Assembly: GCA_021789095.1 (NCBI GenBank) | Contig: JAJYJX010000062.1 | Span: forward strand, 1-12,683 | Origin: a bacterium | GTDB taxonomy: Bacteria; JAMCPX01 | Reading direction: 5' to 3' | DNA length: 12,683 nt | Shown here: positions 7,261 to 12,683 of the stretch, piece by piece | How the letters are laid out: each line of letters opens with the position of its first letter | Position numbering within the stretch: the first letter of the stretch is position 1 | Notes under the pieces: model-generated | Seen by the model: only the letters and a program-made list of their open reading frames with translations | What the model was told of the DNA's origin: nothing | The model's database searches: none | Program-made: the position numbers and the translations under genes

Positions 7261-7875
7261 TTACAACGTGATCGCGCCCAGCCTCCTTAACCCATCAAAC
7301 AGCTCTGTTAAAGGCAGTCCTACTACGTTTGTATAAGAACCATTGATTTTCTTAACAAAAAGCCCCCCCAGCCCCTGTATGCCGTAAGCGCCTGCCTTGT
7401 CCATAGGCTCTCCTGTACTTATGTACCACTGTATATCCCTGCCTGTCATCTTTAACATGGTAACATCAGTGGCCACTGAAAATCTGCGGGATATGCGCTC
7501 TGGTACCTTCAAAAGGCAGACACCGGTTATCACCTTATGGGTTTTACCGCTGAGCAGCCTGAGGATTTCTTCCGCATGCTTTTTACCGGATGGCTTGCCT
7601 ATGATCCTTTTGTCCATTACAACAATGGTATCTGCTGCTATAAGAACAGCATGGCCCTTTATCCTCCTGCTTACGGCATCGGCCTTTCTGCATGCGATTG
7701 CAACTGCAATGCCGGCAGGCTTTTGGTGTCCCAGCATTGACAGCGGGGACATTCCGTCCTCCACTACAGAGGCGCTGGCAGCGGTACATTTGAAGCCTAT
7801 GCTTTCCAGCAAAGCCCTTCTTCTTGGTGAAGCAGAAGCCAGTATAATTCTTGTATTGTTCTTTATCATTTGCAC
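7261..7875 (-). CDS. maf: Maf-family nucleoside triphosphate pyrophosphatase
   Basis: A Maf/HAM1-fold house-cleaning enzyme that hydrolyses non-canonical or surplus nucleoside triphosphates to the monophosphate plus pyrophosphate. The N-terminal signature LASASPRRRALLESIGF is clear, the catalytic-type Asp lies in AADTIVV (D82), and the GSYTNVVGLPLTEL motif near the C-terminus favours the dTTP/UTP pyrophosphatase (YhdE-like) branch over the m7GTP branch. The 204 aa are counted from a GTG at 7875; an ATG two codons later (7869) is equally likely, and neither has a clear Shine-Dalgarno. It is divergent from the RNase R gene, with 35-41 nt between start codons. It was formerly described as a septum-formation inhibitor, but that role is not evident here. 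Confidence 0.93.
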   Translation of the reverse strand: MQMIKNNTRIILASASPRRRALLESIGFKCTAASASVVEDGMSPLSMLGHQKPAGIAVAIACRKADAVSRRIKGHAVLIAADTIVVMDKRIIGKPSGKKHAEEILRLLSGKTHKVITGVCLLKVPERISRRFSVATDVTMLKMTGRDIQWYISTGEPMDKAGAYGIQGLGGLFVKKINGSYTNVVGLPLTELFDGLRRLGAITL

Positions 7876-7898
7876 AATTGCCGGATATGTTATAGCAT
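7870..7898 (+). promoter_or_regulatory. Candidate promoter for the RNase R gene within the maf/rnr divergent gap
   Basis: TTGCAC (7870-7875) and TAGCAT (7893-7898) are 17 nt apart. A start near 7905 would leave a leader of about 6 nt before the ATG at 7911, which also lacks a Shine-Dalgarno. A facing candidate for maf, TTATCA-17-TATAAC on the minus strand, overlaps the same DNA. Both are moderate matches only. Confidence 0.35.
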
Positions 7899-7910
7899 CG
7901 TGTTACTAAA

Positions 7911-9836
7911 ATGATAAGAAAAAAGATAAAAGGTTTCAAAAAACAAGGCACCCTTTTCGTTCACCCTGACGGATACGGATTTGTGAGTACTGACATGCCA
8001 AAAGACATATTCATACCTCCAAAACACCTTAACGGGGCAATTCACGGTGACACCGTTTCGGTCATTGTGAAAAAAGGCGAAGGCAGACTTTATGAAGGTA
8101 AGGTGCTGGGAGTCCTTCAGAGGCCCATGAAGTACATAACCGGTACAGTTGTAAAGGAGCACGGGCAGCTTTTCTGCTCCCCTCTTGACAAACACATTAC
8201 ATTTGATTTGCCCTTCGACAAGGGTACGAGGGGCATCAGGGAAAACGAGGTTGTACGGTGTGAAATGATCAACGATGCCAGAGGCACTATAAAGGCAAGA
8301 CTGTCCGAAAGGATAGGCAATGAAAACACACCCGATATTGACGTGAAACTCGTCATAGCCAGGCACAACCTCCCGCACGTTTTCAGCCGGAATGCATCTT
8401 CACACGCATCATCGCTTCAGTACGGCCTGAGCGCTTCGGAGCGTGCCAAAAGGCGCGACCTGAGCGGCATGCCTATTGTTACCATCGATGGTGATAATGC
8501 AAAAGACTTCGATGATGCTGTGTTTGTAAAGAAAACAGGCCCTGATTACACTTTGTACGTTTCCATAGCCGATGTAAGCCATTATGTAAAAACGGAGGAT
8601 CCCGTTGATAGTGAAGCCTATGAAAGGGGTACAAGCGTGTACTTCCCTGACAGGGTCATTCCCATGCTTCCCGAAGAACTGTCGAATGATCTGTGCAGCC
8701 TCAAACCCGACAGGGAAAGGCTCACGCTAACTGCCGAGATAAGATTTGATAAAAACGGGAACAGGACAGGCTACAGCACATACCCGAGTATAATAAGAAG
8801 CTCTGCAAGGCTTACCTACACGTCCGTAAAAGATATGCTTGAGCACGGACACCCCTCTCTGCATGCAAAACATGACCTGTACGGCAACCTCCAGGTCATG
8901 AGGGAGCTTGCATCTATGCTCAGGCAGCACAGGATGGAAAAAGGGAGCCTTGATTTCGATCTTCCGGATATTGAGTTAATGCTGGACAAATACGGAACGC
9001 CCGAGTCCGTTGTAAAAAGGGAGAGGAATATAGCCCACATAATCATAGAAGAATTCATGCTGGAAGCAAACAGAGTTGTCGCTACACGCTGTACATCAAA
9101 ATCTTATCCGTTTATTTACAGGATCCATGAGCCGCCGGACAGGGACAAACTTTACGAGTTTTACCTGTTCACCCATAATCTTGGATTGAAGATACCTCCC
9201 TTTGACAGTATGGACTCCACGTCTTTGCAGCATCTTCTGGATGAAGTGAAGGACAGCGGGTTTGAAAAGGTCATAAACTATACACTGCTGCGATCAATGA
9301 AGCAGGCAAAATATTCCTCCCAGAATATAGGGCACTATGGCCTTGCTTTTGATCTTTACACGCACTTTACATCGCCTATAAGAAGGTATCCGGATCTCAC
9401 CGTCCATAGGATTCTCAAAGATGTAATGAGCGGAGCCATGTCCGGAAACCGGGCACAGATGTGGGCATCAAAGCTCGATGACATTGCAAAGCACTCATCC
9501 GAGACGGAAAGAAGGTCAATGGATGCAGAAAGGGATCTTAACAAGATACTGATATCGAAGATGCTGATGGAAAAACAGGACAGCCCTGTATACGGCTATG
9601 TCAGCGGCATTACAGGTTCCGGCATGTTCGTGGAGATAGAGGACTTCTTTATCGACGGATTCCTTTTATTTGAAGACATCCCGAATGATTATTTCTATGC
9701 AGACACAACACGTCATATTGCAATAGGAAAACGAACAGGCCGTACATTCAAGATCGGCCAGAGGATCAATGTACGTATAACGGACATAGAGCGGTTTACA
9801 GGCGACATAAAGCTGGAATTGGTTTTGAAAAAATAA
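7911..9836 (+). CDS. rnr: Ribonuclease R-type 3'-5' exoribonuclease (RNB family)
   Basis: A 641-aa processive hydrolytic exoribonuclease that degrades structured RNA from the 3' end. Order: N-terminal cold-shock/OB domains (about 10-130, starting with GTLFVHPDGYGFVSTD), the RNB catalytic domain (about 180-505) with four metal-binding Asp residues in TIDGDNAKDFDDAV (D193, D199, D201, D202, spaced as in E. coli RNase II and RNase R), the conserved RIHEPPD segment and TSPIRRYPDL, then a C-terminal S1 domain (about 557-641; YGYVSGITGSGMFVEIE). It is shorter than E. coli RNase R (813 aa) because it lacks the long N-terminal helix-turn-helix region and basic C-terminal tail, as in many non-gamma bacteria. 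The ATG at 7911 has no Shine-Dalgarno. It ends 44 nt before the convergent MEDS gene stop. Confidence 0.95.
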   Translation: MIRKKIKGFKKQGTLFVHPDGYGFVSTDMPKDIFIPPKHLNGAIHGDTVSVIVKKGEGRLYEGKVLGVLQRPMKYITGTVVKEHGQLFCSPLDKHITFDLPFDKGTRGIRENEVVRCEMINDARGTIKARLSERIGNENTPDIDVKLVIARHNLPHVFSRNASSHASSLQYGLSASERAKRRDLSGMPIVTIDGDNAKDFDDAVFVKKTGPDYTLYVSIADVSHYVKTEDPVDSEAYERGTSVYFPDRVIPMLPEELSNDLCSLKPDRERLTLTAEIRFDKNGNRTGYSTYPSIIRSSARLTYTSVKDMLEHGHPSLHAKHDLYGNLQVMRELASMLRQHRMEKGSLDFDLPDIELMLDKYGTPESVVKRERNIAHIIIEEFMLEANRVVATRCTSKSYPFIYRIHEPPDRDKLYEFYLFTHNLGLKIPPFDSMDSTSLQHLLDEVKDSGFEKVINYTLLRSMKQAKYSSQNIGHYGLAFDLYTHFTSPIRRYPDLTVHRILKDVMSGAMSGNRAQMWASKLDDIAKHSSETERRSMDAERDLNKILISKMLMEKQDSPVYGYVSGITGSGMFVEIEDFFIDGFLLFEDIPNDYFYADTTRHIAIGKRTGRTFKIGQRINVRITDIERFTGDIKLELVLKK

Positions 9837-9875
9837 CCCCAAATTTGCCTTTGAACATATTATTGCATTTTGGGG
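9837..9875. terminator. Convergent hairpin between rnr and the MEDS-PAS gene
   Basis: CCCCAAA (9837-9843) pairs with TTTGGGG (9869-9875), and TGC (9846-9848) pairs with GCA (9865-9867), giving an interrupted 10-bp stem directly after the rnr stop. It is followed by extra Gs and a loosely T-rich run on the plus strand rather than a clean U-tract, so termination efficiency is uncertain. It could serve both converging genes. Confidence 0.4.
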
Positions 9876-9879
9876 GGGG

Positions 9880-10875
9880 TTAAGTTTGTTTTGTTTCTTC
9901 GATTTCCCGCCCTATACCAAGTATGCTTATAACCATGCCGTCATAGATCTGCGGGCTTAATTTGATTTCTACCCTGACATAAGCTCCCGATCTTGCAAGT
10001 ATGCGCAACTCAAAGATCGGGGTTTTCTGCCCGTTTAAAACGTTCTGAATCATATTCATTGCTTCAGGCAGGTCATCGGGATGAACAATAGGTACAAATG
10101 GCCTGTTGATCCATTCAGAGCGCATCCAGCCGGTGAGTAATTCAAACGGCGGATTCAGATATATAAAATTAAGATCCGTTGATATGGCAAAGATGCCGTC
10201 CCTTGCACTTTCTATCATGCTTTTATATTTTTCGCTTAACTGGCAAATATCATTGTATATATTTTTGCGCACCGAGTTTTCTATAACCGCCCAATTTTCA
10301 CCTTTCCTGATAAGCACAAATTCGTGGTTCGAAGCCACTTTCACAGCTTCTTCTATTTCACATGCATCCAGTGAATACGCGCATAAAGCAACCATTCTAT
10401 ATTTATGGACTATGTTGTTCATTGCAGCTTCGTAATCAAAAGCTTGTTTGATACTCCTTATTTCGGGCCAATTTGAGTTTCCGGCAATCCGCATACCTTC
10501 ATAGCCTTTTACCATCGCCTGATTGATCTCTCTAATCATATGGATAAGTACATTATCCTGATTAAAAACACCTTCTTTAAAATACCATTCGTCAGGAGTG
10601 ACAATTTTTATTTGCTCTTTTGCTGTATATTGATCGTAACCCTGAAGTATTTTCCCCAAACTTTCTGCCGCTTCTTTACTATCTAATGGAGATGACGAAA
10701 TCCAGAGGCAGTATTCGTTGTTTTCCAATCCGGCTTTGAAATAAGGTACAAAGATTTCTTTTAGATCTTCTTTGGTATGATAAAACTGGGAGAAGTGTGT
10801 CCCCCAGGGGATGTCGCCTACACCTTTAATGCCTGTTTTTCTCAGCGGTGTGTCTTTCAACCCTACCTCCGTCAT
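9880..10875 (-). CDS. MEDS-PAS domain sensor protein without an output domain
   Basis: A 331-aa soluble protein. Residues about 18-185 form a MEDS domain (the DcmR-type sensory domain): GDIPWGTHFSQFYHTKEDL, PYFKAGLENNEYCLW and CAYSLDACEIEEAVKVASNHEFVLIRK are hallmarks. A PAS domain follows (about 213-325; IESARDGIFAIS, NPPFELLTGW, VHPDDL), ending in GREIEETKQT just before the stop. Related proteins normally continue into further PAS domains and a histidine kinase; here nothing follows, so it is either a stand-alone sensor or a truncated kinase. The GTHFSQFY position is usually GTHFCQFY or DHICQFY in relatives, so a cysteine is replaced by Ser. The ATG at 10875 has no Shine-Dalgarno; a TTG at codon 6 (10858-10860) has GGAGGT 4 nt upstream and is an attractive alternative start. 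The ligand and partner are unknown. Confidence 0.85.
   Translation of the reverse strand: MTEVGLKDTPLRKTGIKGVGDIPWGTHFSQFYHTKEDLKEIFVPYFKAGLENNEYCLWISSSPLDSKEAAESLGKILQGYDQYTAKEQIKIVTPDEWYFKEGVFNQDNVLIHMIREINQAMVKGYEGMRIAGNSNWPEIRSIKQAFDYEAAMNNIVHKYRMVALCAYSLDACEIEEAVKVASNHEFVLIRKGENWAVIENSVRKNIYNDICQLSEKYKSMIESARDGIFAISTDLNFIYLNPPFELLTGWMRSEWINRPFVPIVHPDDLPEAMNMIQNVLNGQKTPIFELRILARSGAYVRVEIKLSPQIYDGMVISILGIGREIEETKQT
10865..10870 (-). promoter_or_regulatory. Shine-Dalgarno supporting a TTG start for the MEDS-PAS gene
   Basis: GGAGGT on the minus strand lies inside the reading frame opened by the ATG at 10875, 4 nt before the TTG at 10858-10860. It suggests translation begins at that TTG, which would remove only the first five residues and leave the MEDS domain intact. 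Confidence 0.5.
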
Positions 10876-10881
10876 TCAAAG

Positions 10882-10909
10882 GTTATATTGTTCTTGATTG
10901 CCGGACCAA
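10882..10909 (-). promoter_or_regulatory. Candidate promoter for the MEDS-PAS gene
   Basis: On the minus strand TTGGTC (plus positions 10904-10909) and TATAAC (10882-10887) are 16 nt apart. The predicted start, about 7 nt downstream of the -10, falls at or next to the ATG at 10875. This fits a short transcript whose Shine-Dalgarno at 10865-10870 serves the TTG start. Moderate match only. Confidence 0.4.
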
Positions 10910-10935
10910 GATGGATATTAAAACATCATCATCCA

Positions 10936-10949
10936 ATACCTTAAGGTAT
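10936..10949. promoter_or_regulatory. Perfect 14-bp palindrome, possible operator
   Basis: ATACCTTAAGGTAT is a perfect inverted repeat 61 nt upstream of the MEDS-PAS ORF and about 27 nt upstream of its candidate -35. Size and symmetry fit a dimeric regulator site. No second copy was noticed in the window. The surrounding 10876-11095 interval is AT-rich, and I see no gene in it. Confidence 0.45.
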
Positions 10950-11095
10950 CAGTTCAGCATTATGCGCATATTTGTGAAGTACAATTAAGATAGATTAACC
11001 CTTCATTTGCATATATTAACGATATTAAATACGCAAGTATGATTAAAAATCAACTATCTCGGTCAGGGAGATTAATAATAAACAGGAGCCAATCC

Positions 11096-11124
11096 TTGAC
11101 TGATACATACATTTCTGAAAGAAT
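11096..11124 (+). promoter_or_regulatory. Candidate promoter for tRNA-Thr
   Basis: TTGACT (11096-11101) and AAGAAT (11119-11124) are 17 nt apart, and the expected start falls near 11131, about 5 nt before the mature tRNA. The -35 is a strong match, the -10 a 4-of-6 match. Confidence 0.45.
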
Positions 11125-11135
11125 TAATTTGTAAT

Positions 11136-11207
11136 GCCGGGATAGCTCAATGGTAGAGCAGCGCATTCGTAATGCGCAGGTTGCGGGTTCAAGTCCCACT
11201 TCCGGCT
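11136..11207 (+). tRNA. tRNA-Thr, anticodon CGU
   Basis: All four arms fold: acceptor GCCGGGA/TTCCGGC, D stem GCTC/GAGC with a 7-nt loop containing GG, anticodon stem GCGCA/TGCGC with loop TTCGTAA (anticodon CGT at 11168-11170, reading ACG), 5-nt variable loop, and T arm with loop TTCAAGT. The G1-C72 and C2-G71 pairs and the anticodon G35/U36 fit known threonyl-tRNA identity in E. coli, and the sequence resembles E. coli thrW. The CCA end is not encoded (the discriminator is T, followed by TTT). The second T-stem pair is a C-A mismatch (11184/11198). T-runs at 11204-11217 could end transcription. Confidence 0.96.
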
Positions 11208-11302
11208 TTTCGTTTTTCAAGCGGTTAGCCACTACTGTTACACCAAGCTTGAAGTTTACTCCTATGGACACATAAACAATGGTTCTAACACCGGCCTCAC
11301 CA

Positions 11303-11422
11303 TTACCTGCGCTGTATGTTTTTTGCCGGGGCAAGCGTGGTTGGAAAGAATATAGGCTGACATGAGGCTATAAATGTAACAAACCCTCCAATTAAAAGTG
11401 CATAGCGATAGTTATTGGACAT
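11303..11422 (-). CDS. Possible 39-aa lipoprotein-like small ORF
   Basis: A 39-codon ORF starting 21 nt after the XRE gene stop, on the same strand. It begins MSNNYRYALLIGGFVTFIAS and then C21, with a short polar start, a hydrophobic segment and IASC, which fits a lipobox ahead of the cysteine. The remainder is short and ends in a basic tail (NIQRR). There is no clear Shine-Dalgarno. Immediately past its stop another frame stays open (about 11208-11334) with an alternating beta-strand-like pattern (TIVYVSIGVNFKLGVTVV), so the region could be a frameshifted remnant of a longer exported protein. A small ORF with a hydrophobic stretch may also arise by chance in AT-rich DNA. Confidence 0.22.
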   Translation of the reverse strand: MSNNYRYALLIGGFVTFIASCQPIFFPTTLAPAKNIQRR

Positions 11423-11443
11423 TTTTATCGTTAGCTTTTATTA

Positions 11444-11644
11444 TCAATCCGGGAAGACCTTATCCTTTTCTGTAATCTTTAACCCCAGCGCCTGAATGAT
11501 TTTCCTCTGGGTATCCATCCTGCATCCCTTTCCCTGCTCCACCCTCGTTATGGTAAGGACGGATACTTCGGCTTTTCTTGCAAGCTCTGCCTTGCTCAGC
11601 ATAGCCTTGGCTCTTATCTGTTTCAGATTATTGTGATTGATCAT
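11444..11644 (-). CDS. Small XRE-family helix-turn-helix regulator
   Basis: A 66-aa protein that is almost entirely a Cro/CI-type HTH domain: KQIRAKAMLSKAELARKAEVSVLTITRVEQG covers helices 1-4, with AELARKAEVS as the turn and LTITRVEQ in the recognition helix, and IIQALGLKITEKDKVFPD as the C-terminal helix and tail. It has no ligand or protease-sensing domain, so its input must come from expression level or a partner. The ATG at 11644 lies directly after a TATAAT-like sequence and has no good Shine-Dalgarno; AGG occurs about 15 nt upstream. It lies 40 nt downstream of the 62-aa unknown ORF on the same strand and is likely co-transcribed with it. Confidence 0.87.
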   Translation of the reverse strand: MINHNNLKQIRAKAMLSKAELARKAEVSVLTITRVEQGKGCRMDTQRKIIQALGLKITEKDKVFPD

Positions 11645-11684
11645 TATTATACCCGAACCTGAATATAGTTATTTTACCACCTTG

Positions 11685-11873
11685 CTAGTCCCCTTTGGCA
11701 CAACAGTCAAAGAATTTCTCAGCCGTATCACCACAGGTCCATTCTGCACGAAACCGTGTACGCTTCTCCACCCTTCGCATCTCAGACAAAAGCTTGCGGT
11801 TCAGATCCTTTGCACTGTCTCCGTCAAGTGGATAGCCCCGGTTGATTTTTGTAGCACTTTTTAACCATCTCAT
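11685..11873 (-). CDS. Unknown 62-aa protein upstream of the XRE regulator
   Basis: A short ORF from the ATG at 11873; an in-frame TTG at 11888 would add 5 aa. The protein is charged and looks genuinely coded: SAKDLNRKLLSEMRRVEKRT is an amphipathic helix rich in Lys, Arg and Glu, followed by RFRAEWTCGDTAEKFFD, which reads like a compact beta segment. It has no signal peptide, membrane segment or motif that I can name. The opposite strand is also open (11637-11864), but its product is rich in Thr, Ser, Pro and Cys and looks like a shadow. No Shine-Dalgarno is obvious. Its start lies 14 nt from the divergent MshEN gene. Function unknown; I have an impression that similar small proteins occur in deltaproteobacteria but cannot verify it. 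Confidence 0.5.
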   Translation of the reverse strand: MRWLKSATKINRGYPLDGDSAKDLNRKLLSEMRRVEKRTRFRAEWTCGDTAEKFFDCCAKGD

Positions 11874-11874
11874 A

Positions 11875-11880
11875 TATACT
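11875..11880 (+). promoter_or_regulatory. Possible -10 box giving a leaderless or near-leaderless MshEN transcript
   Basis: TATACT ends 7 nt before the ATG at 11888, so the expected transcription start falls at or beside the start codon. There is no Shine-Dalgarno before that ATG, which fits leaderless initiation. No convincing -35 was found, so support is limited. Confidence 0.3.
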
Positions 11881-11887
11881 ATATCCA

Positions 11888-12673
11888 ATGACAGAATCCA
11901 GGAAAAGAATAGGCGATTTGCTTATTGAAGCTGGATTGATTAACGAATCCCAGTTGGAGACTGCTCTTGCAGAACAGCAGGCATGGGGAGGACGCTTACG
12001 CAATCATCTTGTCCGTTTAAAATTCATCACCGAAGAAACACTCATAAAATTCTTGAGCCAGAAGTTGAAAATCAAGTATGTTGATCTGAACAAGATAAAG
12101 ATAGAACCTTCTGCAATTGAACTTATTCCTGAGGAGGTTGCAATAAAGCACAATATTCTTCCGCTCGGTATGAAAACAGAGGGCGGCAAGAAAACCTTGT
12201 TTATTGCCACATCCGACCCGACAAACCCGGAAGTCACCGATGAAATACAATTTTTAACCGGGCATACTGTAAAGCCTATACTTGCAGCAGATACAGACAT
12301 TTCAAATGCAATAGAGGAACATTATAGACCTGACACACAGCGGATATTAAATGAACGAACAATTTCGTTTGCCAATACAGATATAGTTTTTAAACCAGTT
12401 ACTCCACCTTATGATATACCAGCAAAGAATGATATGATAGTCATACGCGATCAACCGGGAGGCATTCAGTCTGAACAGATTACAGATGCCGAATCACCAG
12501 AAGAAGCAAAGGCGATACTTCATTCAGCGCTTGGTCTGAAAACGGGTTTATCACACGAACTGTTTACCCTGATGGTGAATAAGGAGACGAGAGAGATTCT
12601 GAATATGCTCATTGAGCTGTTGATCGACAAAGGAATCATAAAAGAATCCGATATCAAACGGCGCATAAAATGA
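11888..12673 (+). CDS. MshEN / GspE N-terminal domain protein without the ATPase module
   Basis: A 261-aa protein whose first 150 or so residues form the N-terminal domain of type II secretion/type IV pilus ATPases (GspE, PilB, MshE). Known MshEN domains bind c-di-GMP through two tandem motifs separated by 5 residues. The first copy (R7-Q30: RIGDLLIEAGLINESQLETALAEQ without gaps in the pattern) fits; the second (from R36) is degraded, with R38, K45 and K59 at the usual Gly, Gly and Gln. The second half (PVTPPYDIP onward) is low-complexity followed by helices ending in LIELLIDKGIIKESDIKRRIK. There are no Walker A or B boxes, so it cannot be a secretion ATPase itself. The stop overlaps a possible next start (ATGA at 12670). 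It is likely an accessory or c-di-GMP-sensing partner of a surface machine; that is inferred. Confidence 0.85.
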   Translation: MTESRKRIGDLLIEAGLINESQLETALAEQQAWGGRLRNHLVRLKFITEETLIKFLSQKLKIKYVDLNKIKIEPSAIELIPEEVAIKHNILPLGMKTEGGKKTLFIATSDPTNPEVTDEIQFLTGHTVKPILAADTDISNAIEEHYRPDTQRILNERTISFANTDIVFKPVTPPYDIPAKNDMIVIRDQPGGIQSEQITDAESPEEAKAILHSALGLKTGLSHELFTLMVNKETREILNMLIELLIDKGIIKESDIKRRIK

Positions 12674-12683
12674 ATCCTGCACA
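12670..12683 (+). CDS. Possible start of the next CDS, cut by the window edge
   Basis: ATG at 12670 overlaps the MshEN stop as ATGA and opens a frame reading M-N-P-A to the window end. The same overlap form is used by galT-like/glgA. Only four codons are visible, so nothing can be said of function; the claim rests on the overlap alone. Confidence 0.35.

Noticed and set aside
9872-9879. Run of eight Gs as a phase-variation tract for the MEDS-PAS gene
   Set aside because: On the coding strand the C-run follows the stop codon directly, so slippage would not change the reading frame of the protein.
11050-11334. 94-aa minus-strand ORF containing GLEPATCALRMRCSTIELSRH
   Set aside because: This peptide is the well-known antisense translation of a tRNA gene (11136-11207), not a real protein. 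Only the portion outside the tRNA is considered, under the small-ORF finding.
11637-11864. 75-aa plus-strand ORF opposite the 62-aa unknown gene
   Set aside because: Its composition is rich in Thr, Ser, Pro and Cys and lacks helix-like patterning, whereas the minus-strand product looks coded. Treated as a shadow.
1-12683. CRISPR array, insertion sequence, toxin-antitoxin pair or defence island
   Set aside because: No regularly spaced repeats, transposase, terminal inverted repeats, nuclease toxin or known defence domain were seen. The XRE gene with the 62-aa ORF was considered as a toxin-antitoxin pair, but the 62-aa protein shows no toxin motif.

Overview
The window reads as a chromosomal stretch from an anaerobic, Gram-negative-type bacterium, most like a deltaproteobacterium (Desulfobacterota) or a near relative such as Nitrospirota. 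The evidence is indirect: a GH57 glucanotransferase with a GalT-like protein and GlgA, a MEDS-PAS protein, a MshEN/GspE-N protein of the pilus/type II secretion kind, and coding regions rich in AGG/AGA (Arg) and ATA (Ile) codons. No database search was possible, so the lineage is an inference. There is no IS element, CRISPR array or clear prophage. Most genes are housekeeping or sensory.

Layout. (1) 2-4379, + strand: a polyglucan operon with the 3' end of a GH57 4-alpha-glucanotransferase/amylase, a GalT-like nucleotidyltransferase, ADP-glucose-type glycogen synthase (glgA) and a Crp/Fnr-family regulator. galT-like and glgA overlap by 4 nt, and glgA and the regulator by 26 nt, so these three are probably translated together. 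(2) 4387-6414, - strand: a soluble PAS-PAS hybrid histidine kinase converging on the regulator with only 7 nt between stops; upstream lies a gene-free stretch with two inverted repeats. (3) 6645-7875, - strand: a YbaK/ProX-type aminoacyl-tRNA deacylase with its own strong-looking promoter and a roughly 110-nt leader, then a Maf nucleotide pyrophosphatase. (4) 7911-9836, + strand: an RNase R-type exoribonuclease, divergent from maf across about 35 nt. (5) 9880-10875, - strand: a MEDS-PAS sensor with no output domain, converging on rnr across a hairpin. (6) 10876-11443: a mostly gene-free region with a 14-bp perfect palindrome, a tRNA-Thr(CGU) gene and a possible tiny lipoprotein ORF. (7) 11444-11873, - strand: a 66-aa XRE regulator behind a 62-aa unknown ORF. 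(8) 11888-12673, + strand: a stand-alone MshEN-domain protein without an ATPase module, with a further CDS probably beginning at an ATGA overlap at the window edge.

Functionally the left third makes and remodels alpha-glucan, and its GalT-like protein carries HTHSQ rather than the classical HPHGQ motif, which fits ADP-glucose chemistry as well as galactose metabolism. The middle is tRNA proofreading, nucleotide quality control and RNA decay. The right end looks like the edge of a surface-appendage or secretion locus that may be tuned by c-di-GMP. I did not find a convincing undescribed multi-gene system. The best leads are the GalT-like/GlgA pairing, the ATPase-less MshEN protein with its divergent XRE plus small-protein pair, and the output-less MEDS-PAS sensor.
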